Of a stretch of DNA of 64,000 bases, positions 1 to 12,316 are shown piece by piece; position 1 is the first letter of the stretch, and every line of letters begins with the position of its first letter. The DNA lies in contig JAGVRJ010000006.1 in NCBI GenBank assembly GCA_019059635.1, positions 1,364,001 through 1,428,000 of the forward strand. Reading direction: 5' to 3'. A program made the position numbers and the translations under genes. This DNA comes from Proales similis (Eukaryota > Rotifera > Eurotatoria > Ploima > Proalidae). The notes under the pieces are model-generated. The model was not told the origin of the DNA. It was given only the letters and a program-made list of their open reading frames with translations, and did not search any database.

Positions 1-961
1 AATTGAACGAAAGCTTTGATTGAGAGTGAATAAGCGTGAATGATTACAATTGGCGCCTCTTCGCTCATCTTGACGTAATAGGGAGAGTGAATGAATGCTG
101 GAGCCTGATCGGGCGAATCGATCACATTCACAATCATTTCAGTGACGGTGGTGTGCAGTTGGTTTTCGCTCTGCGCTTTTATTTGCACGACGTGAACGGG
201 CGACTTTTCGTAGTCAAGTGAACCGACAAGAATGAGAGTGGCTCGGTAGTGGCCGCTTGCCAGCATTTGAGTGTGACCAATGTCAAACAGACGTTTAGCA
301 GCGTCGTCAACTACACTGAACGTGAACTTGTTGTTGAGCGCACCGTCGATATCAAACGCTTCAATCAAATCAAACACAATTGTGCCGAGCGGAGCGCTCT
401 CCGACACTTGGGCTCGATAAGGAATGCCTTTGAATATGGGTGCGTTGTCGTCAATGTCCATTATGACGAAACGGACTGACTGTTGAACTCGATTGCCGGT
501 GGCATCTTCCACATAAAAGACAATGTTTTCAACTTTCTCTTGAGCCTTTGCGTGAGGCCTTGGTTAAACATCAAGCGCTCAACTCTTTACTTTAAATTGC
601 TCACCTCTCGATCAAATGGTCGTTTGGCCAGCACTCGCGCATGGTGACCGTCAATCGCTTCGACCTGCACCATTTGCCGATGAAATTCTCCCTCGACGCC
701 GAACCGCAGCTGCTCGTCATCTGAGTCACTTGCATTCAGCCACAGGAGAAGATCGCCTGTTTTCAGAAATTAGTGAATTCGGTTCAGTATGTTGGATGAG
801 TTAAACACAAACGAACCTGGCTTGGTTTGATTGAACTCGGCAAAGAAGTAATTTGAACGAAGTGGCGGCTCGAACCAGGGCGCCTGATTCTGAACGCCGT
901 TTGCGGTTGCTAAGAGCATTGCCAAAATGACAAGCATCGATTGCCAACGATTACAAAGCAT
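1..961 (-). CDS. Cadherin-family protein, N-terminal part (partial)
   Basis: Calcium-dependent adhesion protein of the cell surface. Three exons are visible on the minus strand: 961-817, 756-605 and 545 to the window edge, joined by introns of about 60 bp with GT-AG ends. Exon 1 starts MLCNRW, followed by a hydrophobic signal peptide ending near ATANG, then the first cadherin repeat (NQAPWFEPPL). Exon 2 carries a repeat-like LNASDSDDEQLRFGVEG stretch and ends FDRE. Exon 3 has the calcium-binding linker DIDDNAPIF, a second repeat with LDYEKSP, and the start of a third (DSPDQAPAF). The start was chosen at the Met directly before the signal peptide; the frame is open further upstream but has no better start. 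The last about 40 bases may already be intron, since a possible donor GTAATC lies near 40. I cannot tell which cadherin subfamily (Cad74A/Cad87A/Cad99C-like) this is. Confidence 0.85.
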
Positions 962-1087
962 GTTTGCCTCTCTAATACTCTGAAACGGTATTTTGGTAAA
1001 TTTTTCGCCTTCTTCTATTGTTTGGCAGTAGATTCGCTTCTGCTTGGTTTGTACAAACGATGAGTGGACAAGTCGAAATAGGCACAA

Positions 1088-1102
1088 GTGTGTGTGTGTG
1101 TG
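1088..1102. repeat. GT microsatellite
   Basis: Short perfect GT run just upstream of the cadherin start codon. Confidence 0.9.
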
Positions 1103-3669
1103 GCCTCTATTGCATTCTGCCTCGGCTGATTTACTCCTTTGAACGCTCTAAACAAGAAAGAGAGAACAGGAAATTAAAAAGAAAATGCTGATGTGCTTAA
1201 TGAGAGCAAGGCAAGCGAGCAAGCGCGCTCAAGGCACGCAGTCAATGTGCGTTTGATGTGTGCTCGATTGCAAATAGGTCGCCAACAGTGGCCGGTGAAA
1301 CACGGTCAAGATCATAGAAGAGATCGGCCTGAGTTTTGTTGACTTATTCTCACATGAGAAGTATACCGAACGTGAATTAAGGCCAATAGGTACTTTGGGC
1401 TTGTCGACGCCGATCAACAATCGATTTGTGCTTGATATCGAAATTAATAATTGATCGCTTTGATTGTGATCTCATATGGACCTTTTACACGTGTGCAAAT
1501 GCGCGCAAATTTGTGCCACAGCGAGTAAAAGTAGCCGATGAGTCGAAAGTAGAATGCAAACGAGCCAATTTAAAAATTAATCAGCAAAATAGTTAGATAA
1601 GCAGAATGGAACTTGAATCAAGTCAGAGTAAGTGGCCAAGAGAGCAAATAATATGAAAAAAGGCGAGAAACAACATAGAAGGAAAGGAGAAAGCAAATGA
1701 AACATGATCGCGTCAACAGATCTCTGAAAGGAGCCGAGAGAAGGCACTTGATGGCTTCGAGTCTGCCATGGGCGGCTCTTTTCCTCTTTTATTTTTGTGT
1801 TTTTGGTGCTCGTCAAGTGCGAACGGTCCGTCGATTAAGAGCAAATATTGCATTCCTGATAAGACAAACGAGCGCAAGAACGGACGGACGCTCTTTGTCG
1901 GGTCGATCTACTCAAGCGACCGCGACGAGCGTCTCTTTCTCGATCGATGGCGGCTATAGAATGTAGGCTAAAAGGTTGTTTGCTTTAAATAAGAGAATGC
2001 GTTGTTGTTGTTGTCGCCGCCGCTCAAATAAGACGTCGCTCCAAATACACGACTAATATTTGATGGGCAAGTTAAGGATGCTCTGTTACAGAACAGGTTC
2101 TATCTCAAATTAAATTTGAATGTGCACTAACGTTCGTTGGGCTCGGATCAGCCCGCGCGCGTGTGTGTGCGTGTTGTATGGACGTTGAGTAAATAGTGAA
2201 CGGGAAAAGCTCTGCTTGGACAAACAAGCATATGCGAGGCATCATCAATTTACGATGCTAAACAATGGCCAAGATTAAACGATAATTTCATTTGTTTTGA
2301 GTACTTCTGGAGGGCCACGTCCGATTTGACCGGTGCTCGCCTGGGAATACCGGAAGCAGCTCACTCGTCGGCCACTGCAATTGGAGCGTACTTCCCTCTC
2401 TTTGCCTGTGCCCGCCTGATTCCATTATTGCACTGTGCGCTTTATTGCACCTTTGCTCTTCACTCTGCTCTCTTTCCACCTAGTCAATCAATTTCGCTCT
2501 CTCTGTCCATCTGATAGGCACATGTCAAAAAGGCCAACTTTCGTTTAAATACAATTTGAATATTCAACTTTTCTACTTCCTGACGAATAAATATTAAACG
2601 AAAAGTCGATAAGCCTGAACATTAGTCATTGGTCGAATAGAGGAATTGTGATTCACAATAAAAAATAAAGAGAGCCTGCGTCAAGTTTAATAAATCTGCA
2701 CAGGCCAAAGAAGAGCGCGGGCAAGAGCGAAATGACCACTTGTCACAATTGAAGCTAATCGGATAATAGGCGAATTAGAAACAAGTTAATCTCTGTGCCT
2801 CTGGTGGACCTCTGCTCGGCTCACTTGGCTTATGTTTTGCTTTATTTTACTGCAGTCTAAGCGAAATAGGTATTTGTTAAAAGCCTCCAAGTGGCCAAGT
2901 CAAGTCTCCAAGTGACCTTAGCGAGGCAAACTGAGGCTGAAATTAGCAGAAACATTCAATCACGCTCAGAAATCGAAAGTAAGGTTTCGGTTACAACAAT
3001 TTGCGGCAAGCTACCGAGGACACTATGAATCAGTGCAAGGACGGCTTTGCAATCGATCGTTGTAGCGCAGGGTTGACGACTTACTGGGTGTTGTAGAAAT
3101 TGCGAAAATAAACACAATTCGTATTTTCTCTCTCTCTCTCCATTTGTGTTTCTCTCGCTCTTTGGCTCAGTCGCTAACTCGGACCTGTGCCGAGTCGGTT
3201 GTAGAAAACTGCCTAAGAAACTAGAAAATGGCAACGAGCTGCATAAGCGGCGGACAGACCGATGCTTGTCAGCGCCCTATTCTGACTCAGCTGAATAATT
3301 AGAATAGGGCGAAATGCAGCTTGGTCAAGCCGGTAAACGAGAACGATTTTTGTGTTGAGGACGCCTGCAAATTATCCTAACGAACACACCCCGAAGCAGA
3401 GAGTGAGAGAGAGAGCAGGTGGCTTAAAACGTTACAATGCAAATTAATTAACTTGATCTCTAATGAATGATCGTTCTTACGAAATCAGTGTCCGATTGAA
3501 AAGGGCGTCATCTGTCCGTTGCGAGAAGATTAAAATTTATTAAATGCGTCCAACCGACCGCCAACGCCAGGCTAGTTAGCTTGCTTCGCTCATTCGCCTG
3601 CTCATATCATCGCGCACAAACTGGTCAGAAGAAAATGCAACCAAAAAAGGCCTCGAGCGAGTGAAGAGG

Positions 3670-3684
3670 GAGAGAGAGAGAGAG
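3670..3684. repeat. GA microsatellite
   Basis: Perfect GA run. Similar TC and GA runs lie at about 3127-3140 and 3400-3415. Confidence 0.9.
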
Positions 3685-5042
3685 TCTAATTGGACACGTT
3701 CAAGTGAGAGCGGCTAATTGAGTGAGGTGGTGCTCGTTAAATGTCCATTTAGCCGCAAAACTGGAACAGGTTTCGAGAGCGATGGATGCGCGCCATGCGA
3801 ATCAAGAACTTGCCTCTTCTTTGAATAAAAGTGCGCTGCGAAGCGGCCACTCGAGCCTTTAATGACTCTGATTGAACTCAGTTCGGTTATTGACACGCCT
3901 GAGCCACGTCTAGGACGCTCGCCTTTGGCCTTCATTTACATATGTAACCAAATGGACGACGACGAGCGAAATTCGAAGTCTAATCTCTTGAAACAATTGA
4001 GAAGCGTCCATGAATAAATTAGCCGCGAGCTGAGATCAAACATGAAAAATGTAAAAGAAATAGAAAGCAAAGCCGAGAATTAAGACACATTTTCGTTTGA
4101 AATCGGAGACGTGAGCTATCGCCCAGCTCGGACGTCGTCAAATCTTCGTCCCAATTGAGCGATTGAGAAAGAGTGAGAGAATGAGAACAGTGCGAGACAT
4201 ATTTTAAAAGTTTTCGTGGCCCTGGTGTCTGATCGAATGACTCGAGAGCACTTGTGGCTCAATTTCGTCGACCTTTCACCACCAGCTATTTTGATTGACC
4301 GTTTTCTGATTTGCCAGTCTACGCTGCCACTTGGCTTGCTTTCTCTCTAAATCTCTCTAAACTTGGCCTATGTTGCTCACGTCCAAGTTCTGATTAAAGC
4401 GCACACCGGTGCGTGTGCGCACCGTTCGAAAAACACTCAACAGAGCTGAGTCTAGGCGGCACCAGAGCCAAAATAAACAATATCGCCGCAGCCCATGGGC
4501 ATCTAAGCCCCCAAGAGATGCGTTTCGCGGTACTTGGTCGATAACAAGAGTGGCTAAGTGTCTGCAGAATAGAATGAACAACGATTGATGGCGTCAATGC
4601 GTTCTAACAACAAAATCGATTTGAAAAAAAAAATAGGCAGACGAGCAAAAACACACATTTCACGCTGCTTTATTAGGCCGGATGCTTAATTGCTGGCGTT
4701 GAGCGATTGTTTGAAAAGTGAATCAAAAGAAAGCAGGAGAGCGCGGACAGAATATGAAAATGCGCGTTTGTCAGAATAAAAACACACGCCCGAGCCAACA
4801 AACAGCCACTCAGACGTGAATTTCGAACTGGACAATAAACGAATGCGATGAATAGAGTTGAGAGGAAGAATTCGAATGCGAGGGCAATTTTATCTCGAAT
4901 CGATATAAAATCTGCAACACCAAACACGAAACTGGTCCATTTCTTTGTTTTGCATTCCTCACTCAAAATATTTATTCAATGCGTGCCATGACCACCTGCA
5001 CACACACACAAAGACACGAAAAGCGATTGATGACCAAACAAG

Positions 5043-5065
5043 GTGTGTGTGTGTGTGTGTGTGTG
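5043..5065. repeat. GT microsatellite
   Basis: Perfect GT run of about 11 units, one of the longest simple repeats in the window. Confidence 0.95.
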
Positions 5066-6325
5066 CGTAGATTTGGCCGAAGCGGAAATAGAGCCAGAGG
5101 CGAACGAGTGTTTCAAAAATCATAAAACCCATTCTCTATGGTGGCTCGTTGCACTCTAGTCTAAAGAAGGCGGCGGTGGCGGTGTTTGATGGAACCGACG
5201 GTTACATTGAGTTGAAAAATGATTCCTATGAGTGTCGGTGCGGTTAAATACTCTGCTCATCGATCTCGTACACCCCATCTGGACTAAAGACCTCATTCGC
5301 GCCGATTGCACAAGCCGACCGCATTGGTAGACAATCAACGGAAACGAGTATCAAATTGAACAAAAGAATAGAGAGCGAACAAAGCGGCAGAAATTATACA
5401 AAGAATAGAAAATCAATGAAGCTTTTAATCTGGCCCACGCCAATGAATACAATCGACGAGTAGAGACGATGCGCATCCAACTTGAATGCTTTGCTCAAAT
5501 GTGGCCAATATGTCACTCGGATTGACTCGTTAGCTCAATTAATCAAAACTTATTGATTGTATATATTCGGCTCTTTGGCGCCGTCATAGTTCGCGCCTGG
5601 CCAACACGACGCTTGCCTGTACAAAGACGTGACATTTAAGAATTAACTTGAGCAAATCATTAGAGGCGCCTGTTGGGATTAGACCACTTCTTTCCTCTTT
5701 GTTTTCATTCGATCTGTGTCCTTCTAAGTTATTCGTAAATAACCGAAGCGGAGCAGACGTAAAGAGAGAGAGAGACAGAGAGGTAGGCGGGGAGGCGACC
5801 ACGCAGGCACGCGTTTGTGTAAACAGGCGCAATCCGCTTTCCTTCTCCATGTTCTGTTCCTCTTCTTTTTTCTCGCTTCAAAACGTCTCCCCTGCTCCCT
5901 TTTCATACACACACACTCTCCCAAACATACATACTTTCATTCCTAGCAATATAATCAAAGGTAAATATTTTAAGGTCCCAAGAACAACATGGGACTAAAT
6001 TGGGATTCACGCGGCCAATAATTGCCAATATTTACAGTGGAGGAGAGCGCTCGGACCGAAATCGATTACATTGAGCAAACAAATTGCGTGTGTGTTTGTA
6101 AGCAGTTGATTAATTGCCTCATCGCTACGATGGGAATGCGTCATCAACCGTTTCCGTTATCTCATCAGGCCCAGCATGAAACACTCGATTGAGCAAATTC
6201 TTTGTTCATTTTTCCTCCTAGACCCGTCTCCTGTTTCGATTCGAATCAAATTAGACGTTTGACCAATTTGCCAACAGAACACAACAAACAACTGTCGAAT
6301 AACTTCACTGGTGTGCAGGGTCAAC

Positions 6326-6331
6326 TTTATT
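6326..6331 (-). terminator. Polyadenylation signal of TMEM86 gene
   Basis: AATAAA on the minus strand about 80 bp after the TMEM86 stop codon. Confidence 0.5.
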
Positions 6332-6409
6332 TTCATATATTTTACACATGCCAATCTTCTTGGTTTTAATTTCATTGTGATCGGAACCAAATAACGGAGG
6401 CGATCTCGT

Positions 6410-7519
6410 TCATTCTTGTTTCTGATCGTTTGACGACTCCTCTCTGTAAAAGCCAAACAACGCTCGCTCGATTTTAATCATTTTCACCTCATCGCCTGTG
6501 TAGGCCGATTTAATATACTCGAGCAGACTGTACAGACCATTGACAATGTCAATTGGCTTTATAACTCGTTGATTGACTTCGATGTTTGCGGCAGAGTCGA
6601 CTACACTTAGTGCAATACCCAGCTGAGCGGCATAGTATGTGAACATTATGATGTGATGGCCGTACGGCAGCTTATGTATGAACAGGTCAAAGCTCAGCAC
6701 AGAGTCCGAAATAACAAAGAATAAAGCTCCTTAAATACGAGAGTTATGTAAAGCGAGAAGCATGTCGGCGAATAAAGAGCTTCCACTTGCCTAGGGAACA
6801 GCAAACTTTGGTCCAAGTCCATTCTCCGCTTTTACTCATGAGGTTAAGTCGAGCCAACGCCCTCCACAGCATTGCCAAAAGCAGCAAACTATACAACGGA
6901 ACCTAAATAGCATTCGAATGTCAACTCTCAATTATCTTAATTATGGCGAAAAAAAATTTCTCGATGCACTTACCAAAAACTTGAGCAAGTAATTGCTCAG
7001 AAACGGGATGTAAATAATAGATGTTGCCAATGCGAACGCAGTCAGAGCAAACGCCAGTCTGATGTTGAACGGCTTTATGCCAAACGCGCTGAAATAGATT
7101 ATGTGCGCGATGCCGAACGCAATCATTCCGAGAATAAAATAACTAGCAGAACGGAAGATGAGAGAAGAGCACGTGACCGTTTGTTTAGGCACTTACAGCT
7201 CCTTATAGACTAGACAGGCATCGCCGATCATCGAGAACAACAGTCCGGCGGCGATTCTTCTCGAGTAGAGAAATTCGAATTTCATGCTGATGCCTTGCAT
7301 GAGCACAAACACGCAAAGCATAAGAATGGGAGCGCACTTGGCAATCAGAAACGAAAAGCCTTCGGATCCGCTTCCCACAAAATAGGCGAAAAAAACTGTG
7401 GCTGTTAAAAAGAATGGCATGAGCTGTGGCACCACCCGTTTGATCTTTAAAGGCATGAAATAGAAGCGTGATCAGGCAGAACAGGTAGCTGCATTTACCA
7501 CTTGGATGATGGCTGTCAT
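6410..7519 (-). CDS. TMEM86-type lysoplasmalogenase (YhhN family)
   Basis: Integral membrane enzyme of the YhhN/TMEM86 family, which hydrolyses the vinyl-ether bond of lysoplasmalogens. Five exons on the minus strand: 7519-7499, 7444-7197, 7142-6974, 6902-6791 and 6729-6410, giving 289 aa. Family hallmarks visible are YSRRIAAGLLFSMIGDACL, then GMIAFGIAHIIYFSAFG, and late in the protein ALFFVISDSVLSFDLF. There are several hydrophobic segments, as expected for a polytopic protein. The first exon is only 21 bp (MTAIIQV). The fourth intron (6790-6730) starts GCAAGT instead of GT; no in-frame GT alternative exists, so it appears to be a GC-AG intron. The C-terminal about 50 residues are hydrophilic and longer than I expect for the family. 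An internal Met at 7456 could also serve as start but would require ignoring a good 54-bp intron. Confidence 0.88.
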
Positions 7520-8315
7520 TTTAGAATATTCCGACGACTTGAATCAACGTTGGTCGATTTAGCTGCTCTATTAAGTTCTAAACGGCGATGGAGAACAATT
7601 TTTCTAATTGTGAAATATACGCAATAGACTCTTTGTTCGCTTCTTTGGGCAAAGATAATTCGATCAAATTTGCAAAATGTGAAGAGACAGCTCAAGGGGT
7701 AACAAATGGCAATTAAGAGAAAATAATGATCGAGCAGTGTAGTGAGCTCGTTCGATCTAGCGCGATATATCCAAGGAGCTCAATTCGCACGCTTTTCAAT
7801 CCGGGCTGCTGATTTCTTTTGTAGAACTAGAAAAGCCTTTTGAATTGAAGCGCTAGGGCGTGCGGGTTGGAGGCATAAAAATGTGCGTCATTTCTAAATA
7901 TTATTTGCCTCTCCTCCCTGCTCTTCTCACTGCTCTTGGGCTAATTTCTCTCTTCATGCACTTTTTTATGTTTTATCTGCTCTAAAGATAAACATTGTGT
8001 CTAATTTAGTAGCAAGAGTGGGATAGCATTTTGCTTGTCTAGGCGCATTGAGAACAAAAAGAGACCAGCTCTGGATATTAATTTTCCTTATTAATTATTA
8101 CGAAACTTTTCCCCTCGCTCTATCGCTCGCTCGCTTCATCCCTGTTGGCTGCCGTTTTGCGTCGACTGGCAATTATTTCTATTTGCAAATTTGTTTTTAT
8201 TTATTATTCTCACGCCGTTTTACTTCCTTCAATTGGCATGCTCGCTGTTTTGCCAGCTATGCTCAGCCAAGTTACATGCTCAGAACAAAATTTATACAAA
8301 TCAATAACCAGCTTG
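7520..8315. other. Intergenic, no gene seen
   Basis: About 800 bp between the TMEM86 start and the TBC1D7 stop, both on the minus strand. It is AT-rich with pyrimidine runs and no supported coding region. It probably holds the TMEM86 promoter and the TBC1D7 3'UTR; a minus-strand AATAAA lies at 8196-8201. Confidence 0.5.
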
Positions 8316-9309
8316 TCAAATAGTCGATGATTGTGATTCCAATTTTTGGCTCATAGAAAGCTTGAACGCTCGTTTAATTAGTTTCACTTCATCCATGGAC
8401 AGATCCTGCTTGAGCCGTTTCAAGTCGGCTACAGTTTGCACGGACAAACTAATCTTGCTCGTGTTTAAGTACTCAAGCAAACTTGCCAAGGTGAAGCATA
8501 AGAGCTCAAACTCGCCAATCACAATTCGGTCCCAAATCCTGAAATTGAATTAAATCAAGAATAATTCGCATGTGGAATTCGATGCTTGGCCTACTTGTGG
8601 TAGATTGTTATCTCCTCAAACAGTCCAGCCAGTCCTGTTTGAATGAAAGGCTTGACCTTGATCGAGCCGTGCGATATTGCTTCTGCCTTTAAAATCGTCT
8701 CAAGTCGACTCTCCTTTTCAGAATTTTTGTTATTGGAATTTTGATTGACAAATTCGAGCTGCATACGATCGCGAATAAATTCGTTTCCAGTTTCTTCTCG
8801 AGCTCAATGGCAAGGAAAAAGCAGTCAAATTCGTTCGGAGTGTCCAGAATCTCGTTCATTTGATCAAAAATATGACAGAATGGCTCGTTTTCAAGATTCT
8901 AGAACACAAACTTTGGCTAGAGAGAAGAGAATGAAAATGGCTTGGTATAGAGTCGAGAACATACGAGCTGAATTGGAACCATTGGCAAGGCGCCTGTGTC
9001 CAGCAATCGCATGTAGAACATAAGCTCGAGCTTACTTTTTACACTTATTGCCAAAATTTGCTCCACCACTCGTTGCAGGTAGGCATAGAGCTTGCAAAAG
9101 TCGCGTTCTGTGGCGTTGGTCTCGGCTTGGCTCAGATTCGAGTGCGAAATGCCCAAGAAAACCTTCCAGAGCCAGACGCGCAGTTCTTGTGGCATGGTCG
9201 TGCGATTCTCCAGCAAATATTCCTTCACTCGAGCCGAATCGACTATTGGCCCTTTGAGCAGTGATCTAATCGACATTGTTGCTTTGTTGTTGATCGCTGG
9301 CTCCCCCAT
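8316..9309 (-). CDS. TBC1D7: TBC1 domain family member 7 (TSC complex subunit)
   Basis: TBC1D7 is the third subunit of the TSC1-TSC2 complex, which restrains Rheb and mTORC1. Four exons on the minus strand: 9309-8965, 8898-8767, 8713-8595 and 8538-8316, giving 272 aa (human protein 293). Matches to the family include LWKVFLGI near residue 50, the FYMRLLDTGALPMVP segment, and YHKIWDRIVIGEFELL near the C-terminus, equivalent to the vertebrate RVWDKVVSG region. The 53-bp intron at 8766-8714 (GTATGC...GAAAAG) is needed to keep frame. The start at 9309 (MGEPAI) was chosen as the first ATG; MSIRSLL at 9276 is an alternative. It is head to head with gephyrin, 185 bp apart. Assignment rests on alignment to the recalled family sequence; the TBC fold in this protein is known to be divergent. 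Confidence 0.8.
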
Positions 9310-9494
9310 CTTTCATCTTCTGTCAGTAGATTCTTCAAAGGCAAGCAAGATAAGAGGCTGCAAATTATGAAGAAAGAATTTAATTTCAACAGATTTAACT
9401 TGACAAGTCCCTTTATTGTAGCTGGTTCATGCAATCGCTAAACTTTAAAGGGCTTTTCATAAGAGATAAAAAAAACAACCAACGAAGCACATAA
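9310..9494. promoter_or_regulatory. Shared divergent promoter region, TBC1D7 / gephyrin
   Basis: The two start codons face away from each other across only 185 bp, so the promoters and 5'UTRs must lie here or overlap. No TATA box or other named element is clear. Confidence 0.5.
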
Positions 9495-12004
9495 ATGAGC
9501 CAAGACGCCAAGAAGTACAGTGTGGGCATTCTGGTCGGTGAGTGAAATGCTGAAATGCCCACACACATAGATGTGTTAAGCTCATTTTGGCAACCAAAAG
9601 CCAGCGACACTTGCTCGTTAGATGCGACCAAAGACCAGAGCGGCGTTAATTTAGTTCGAATTCTGAGCGAACCCAGCAGGTTAGAATCCTGCTCTCAGAG
9701 ACTGTCGAGCTCGGACTTTTCATTAGAATTGTTCATTTTTCAGTCCTTTTGAACCAAATCCATACGCGATAGTTCCTGACGAGGTCGACGCCATTCAGGT
9801 AATAATCCGTTTGTTGTTCTAGCGGAGCATGTCTGCTTTAATTGATTTTCTCCGCATTGCACAGAGACACTTGACTGAATGGTGCGATAAGCTAAAGCTA
9901 GATTTAATATTGACCACGGGGGGAAGCGGATTTTCGGATCGTGACGTCACTCCTGAAGTAAGCGATTCTTTTTACTAGCGACCGTTCGTATTCATAAAAC
10001 AGCGATGCAAAGGCAACTCGAAGAGTCATTGAAAAGGAAACCAGCAGCTTGACTCAAGCGATTCTAATTGAGTCGTTGAAAATCACCAAATTCGCCATGC
10101 TGTCACGCGCCATCTCTGGCATTCGTGGCAAGACGCTGATCATCAATTTGCCGGGCAGCAAAAAAGGCTCACAGGTCGGGCTAGATTGAATTTGTTTCAC
10201 TCGAAAGGCTTAATTGAACTTCTGGAGCGAAGGAATGTCTGGAAATTGTGATGCCTGTGCTCAAGCATGCGGTTGATTTAATCAAGGGCCGAAATGAGGA
10301 TGTGAAAGTTGACCACAAACATATTCAAGGACATCAGTCACACGGCAAAGGGGAGCAAGCTCAGCAAATCAAAAGTATTGAATCGCAATTGATCAGAAAT
10401 TATTTGCTCTTTAAATTCTGACATTCAAAGGCTGCATTTGCGAGCAGGATATAATCGAAAAGCCGAGAAAGTCTGTCTATCCAATGATCACTATGGACGA
10501 AGCGTACAAACTGATATTAGCCAACACCGATCAAATGGACGTTGAGGAGGTGCATTACTCTCATTGCCTAAACAGAATTTGTGCTGAAGACATACGAGCG
10601 AGAGAGCCACTGCCTCCATTCGCCACATCAATAAAAGACGGATTCGCCGTGCGCTTTACCAAACATCAGCTCGAGTCGATCAAGAAGGAATTCTGCGTCG
10701 ACGCCAAGTTCGAGTTTGAAGTTGTAGGCGCTGCAAATGCGGGTGACGCGCTAATGAACTTGGACTTGGAAGAAGGGCAATGTGTTAAAATCAACACCGG
10801 AGCACCAGTGCCTTTGAAAGCAGACGCGGTTATTCAAATCGAAGACACTCGAGCCCTTTCTAAGGACAAAAGCGGTAAAGATCATCGCATTGAGATAATT
10901 GCGACCAGTGGCTGCGGAGGCGCTGATGCTCATGAAAAACTCAACATTAAACTCGGCCAGGACATTCGACCGATCGGATTTGACATCGGCTTGGATGAAG
11001 TGGTCGTGAGAAAAGGCACATTGATGAAGCCGGCTCAAATAGGCGTATGTGCCACCGTGGGATGCCTAAAAGTGAAATGCCACAGACAGCCTGCTGTTGC
11101 TCTTGTTTCGACTGGAAACGAGCTGAGAAATCCGAACGAGCTCAAGTTGTCCGAAGGACAAATCAGAGACTCGAACAAGTCGCTTCTTGAGGCTGCCCTT
11201 AAAGAATTCGGAATAACGCAGGTGCACGATGCAGGCGTTGCTAAAGACGATCCGGACAGCACATTGGCCACTTTCTTAAAAGCTCTTGAGCTCGGCGACG
11301 TGATAATTTCGACTGGCGGTGTCTCAATGGGAGATAAGGTTCGCAAGTGCTTATCATTGGCCATATTTCTACAAGCATAAGGCTCAACAATTAAACAAGG
11401 ATTTGGTCAAAGATGTGCTGGTCAAGGACTTGAATTGCACAATTCACTTTGCCAGGCTTCAAATGAAGCCAGGCAAGCCGACCACATACGCTACATGCGT
11501 TTACAAAGGACAGAGAAAGCATCTGTTCTGTTTGCCAGGTAAAATTGAGATGCAACACAAGACCTTGGTCAATAGGGCTGTATGAATCCGGCGCGTTTTA
11601 CCGAAAAGGAAATCCTGTGAGCGCCATCGTCACATTTAACCTTGTGGTCATGCCGTGCTTAAAGAAGATGCTCGGATACGAAAAGGTGTTTTTTACTGAA
11701 ATCGACGTCAAGGTTTGAGTTTTCATTTCACTTGTCTGATTGTATGGCTTGCAATAATCATCAATTATTTTTTTAAAAGTGTGAATTCGACGCCGATCTC
11801 GATCCTCGGCCCGAATATCATCGCTGCAATTTAATATTTGACTCGAGCCCACCGTCGGCCTTTTCAACAGGCAATCAACACAGCAGCAGATTGATGAGCA
11901 TGAACCAGGCTAATTGCTTGGTTAAATTGCCTGGCCGTAGTAGCGATAAGGTCACGGTTCGTCGCGGAGAAATAATGAAAGCGCTCTTGATCGATCGAAT
12001 ATAA
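9495..12004 (+). CDS. Gephyrin / molybdenum cofactor synthesis protein (cinnamon)
   Basis: Bifunctional enzyme of the last molybdenum cofactor steps: the N-terminal G domain adenylates molybdopterin and the C-terminal E domain inserts molybdate. In vertebrates it also scaffolds inhibitory synapses. Ten exons: 9495-9537, 9601-9679, 9744-9798, 9865-9957, 10013-10174, 10233-10374, 10431-11338, 11382-11538, 11609-11712 and 11780-12004, giving 655 aa. The G domain has [18 protein letters not shown] (about residues 73-90) and [12 protein letters not shown]. The linker is short, near residues 160-195. The E domain has [55 protein letters not shown] and a final LDPRPEYHR segment. The intron at 11339-11381 is only 43 bp; its acceptor could also be 6 bases earlier. 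Fused G and E domains match animal gephyrin rather than the separate bacterial proteins. Confidence 0.95.
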
Positions 12005-12316
12005 AACTCGACCGACTGACGGACAAGTCTTGAATTGGCAATAAACTCCTAGACAATGTGACCTTTATTTTGCAAAATTGCTTGATAAATAGCTTGGAAA
12101 CATGCAATGCTTTCTAATCTGTTCAAACTCGAATTTTTAATTTGAAAGGTAGTCTTAGGGTTCGGAAAGCAGTTGAAAGCTGCGTGGTTTTACTAAATCC
12201 AGCTCAAGTTTAGGATTTCGTTTAGAAAGCAACAATTTAGCCAATAGAGAGCGTCACATATCGCTCTCACTCATGTGCAACGTCAGCATAGGCAAAGAGT
12301 CTTTTCGGAACTGAAA
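12005..12316. other. Intergenic, gephyrin 3'UTR and ZDHHC6 promoter
   Basis: About 310 bp. It holds AATAAA at 12040-12045 and an upstream ATG at 12273 whose frame (MCNVSIGKE) stops after 13 codons, a possible uORF of ZDHHC6. Nothing else seen. Confidence 0.5.
12040..12045 (+). terminator. Polyadenylation signal of gephyrin gene
   Basis: AATAAA 36 bp after the gephyrin stop codon. Confidence 0.65.

Larger units (their letters stand above)
962..6409. other. Long stretch without a recognised gene
   Basis: About 5.4 kb between the cadherin 5' end and the TMEM86 3' end. The open frames here are short, mutually overlapping and low in complexity; none resembles a known family. It holds several GT, TC and GA microsatellites. 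It probably contains the 5'UTR and control region of the cadherin gene, but I can point to no specific site. Confidence 0.6.

Noticed and set aside
6157-6456. 99-codon minus-strand frame overlapping the TMEM86 end
   Set aside because: It overlaps the real last exon in another frame and the 3'UTR; the sequence has no family features.
8714-8898. Apparent frameshift in the TBC1D7 coding sequence
   Set aside because: Family matches switch frame near 8767, but a 53-bp GT-AG intron at 8766-8714 restores one frame throughout, so no frameshift is needed.
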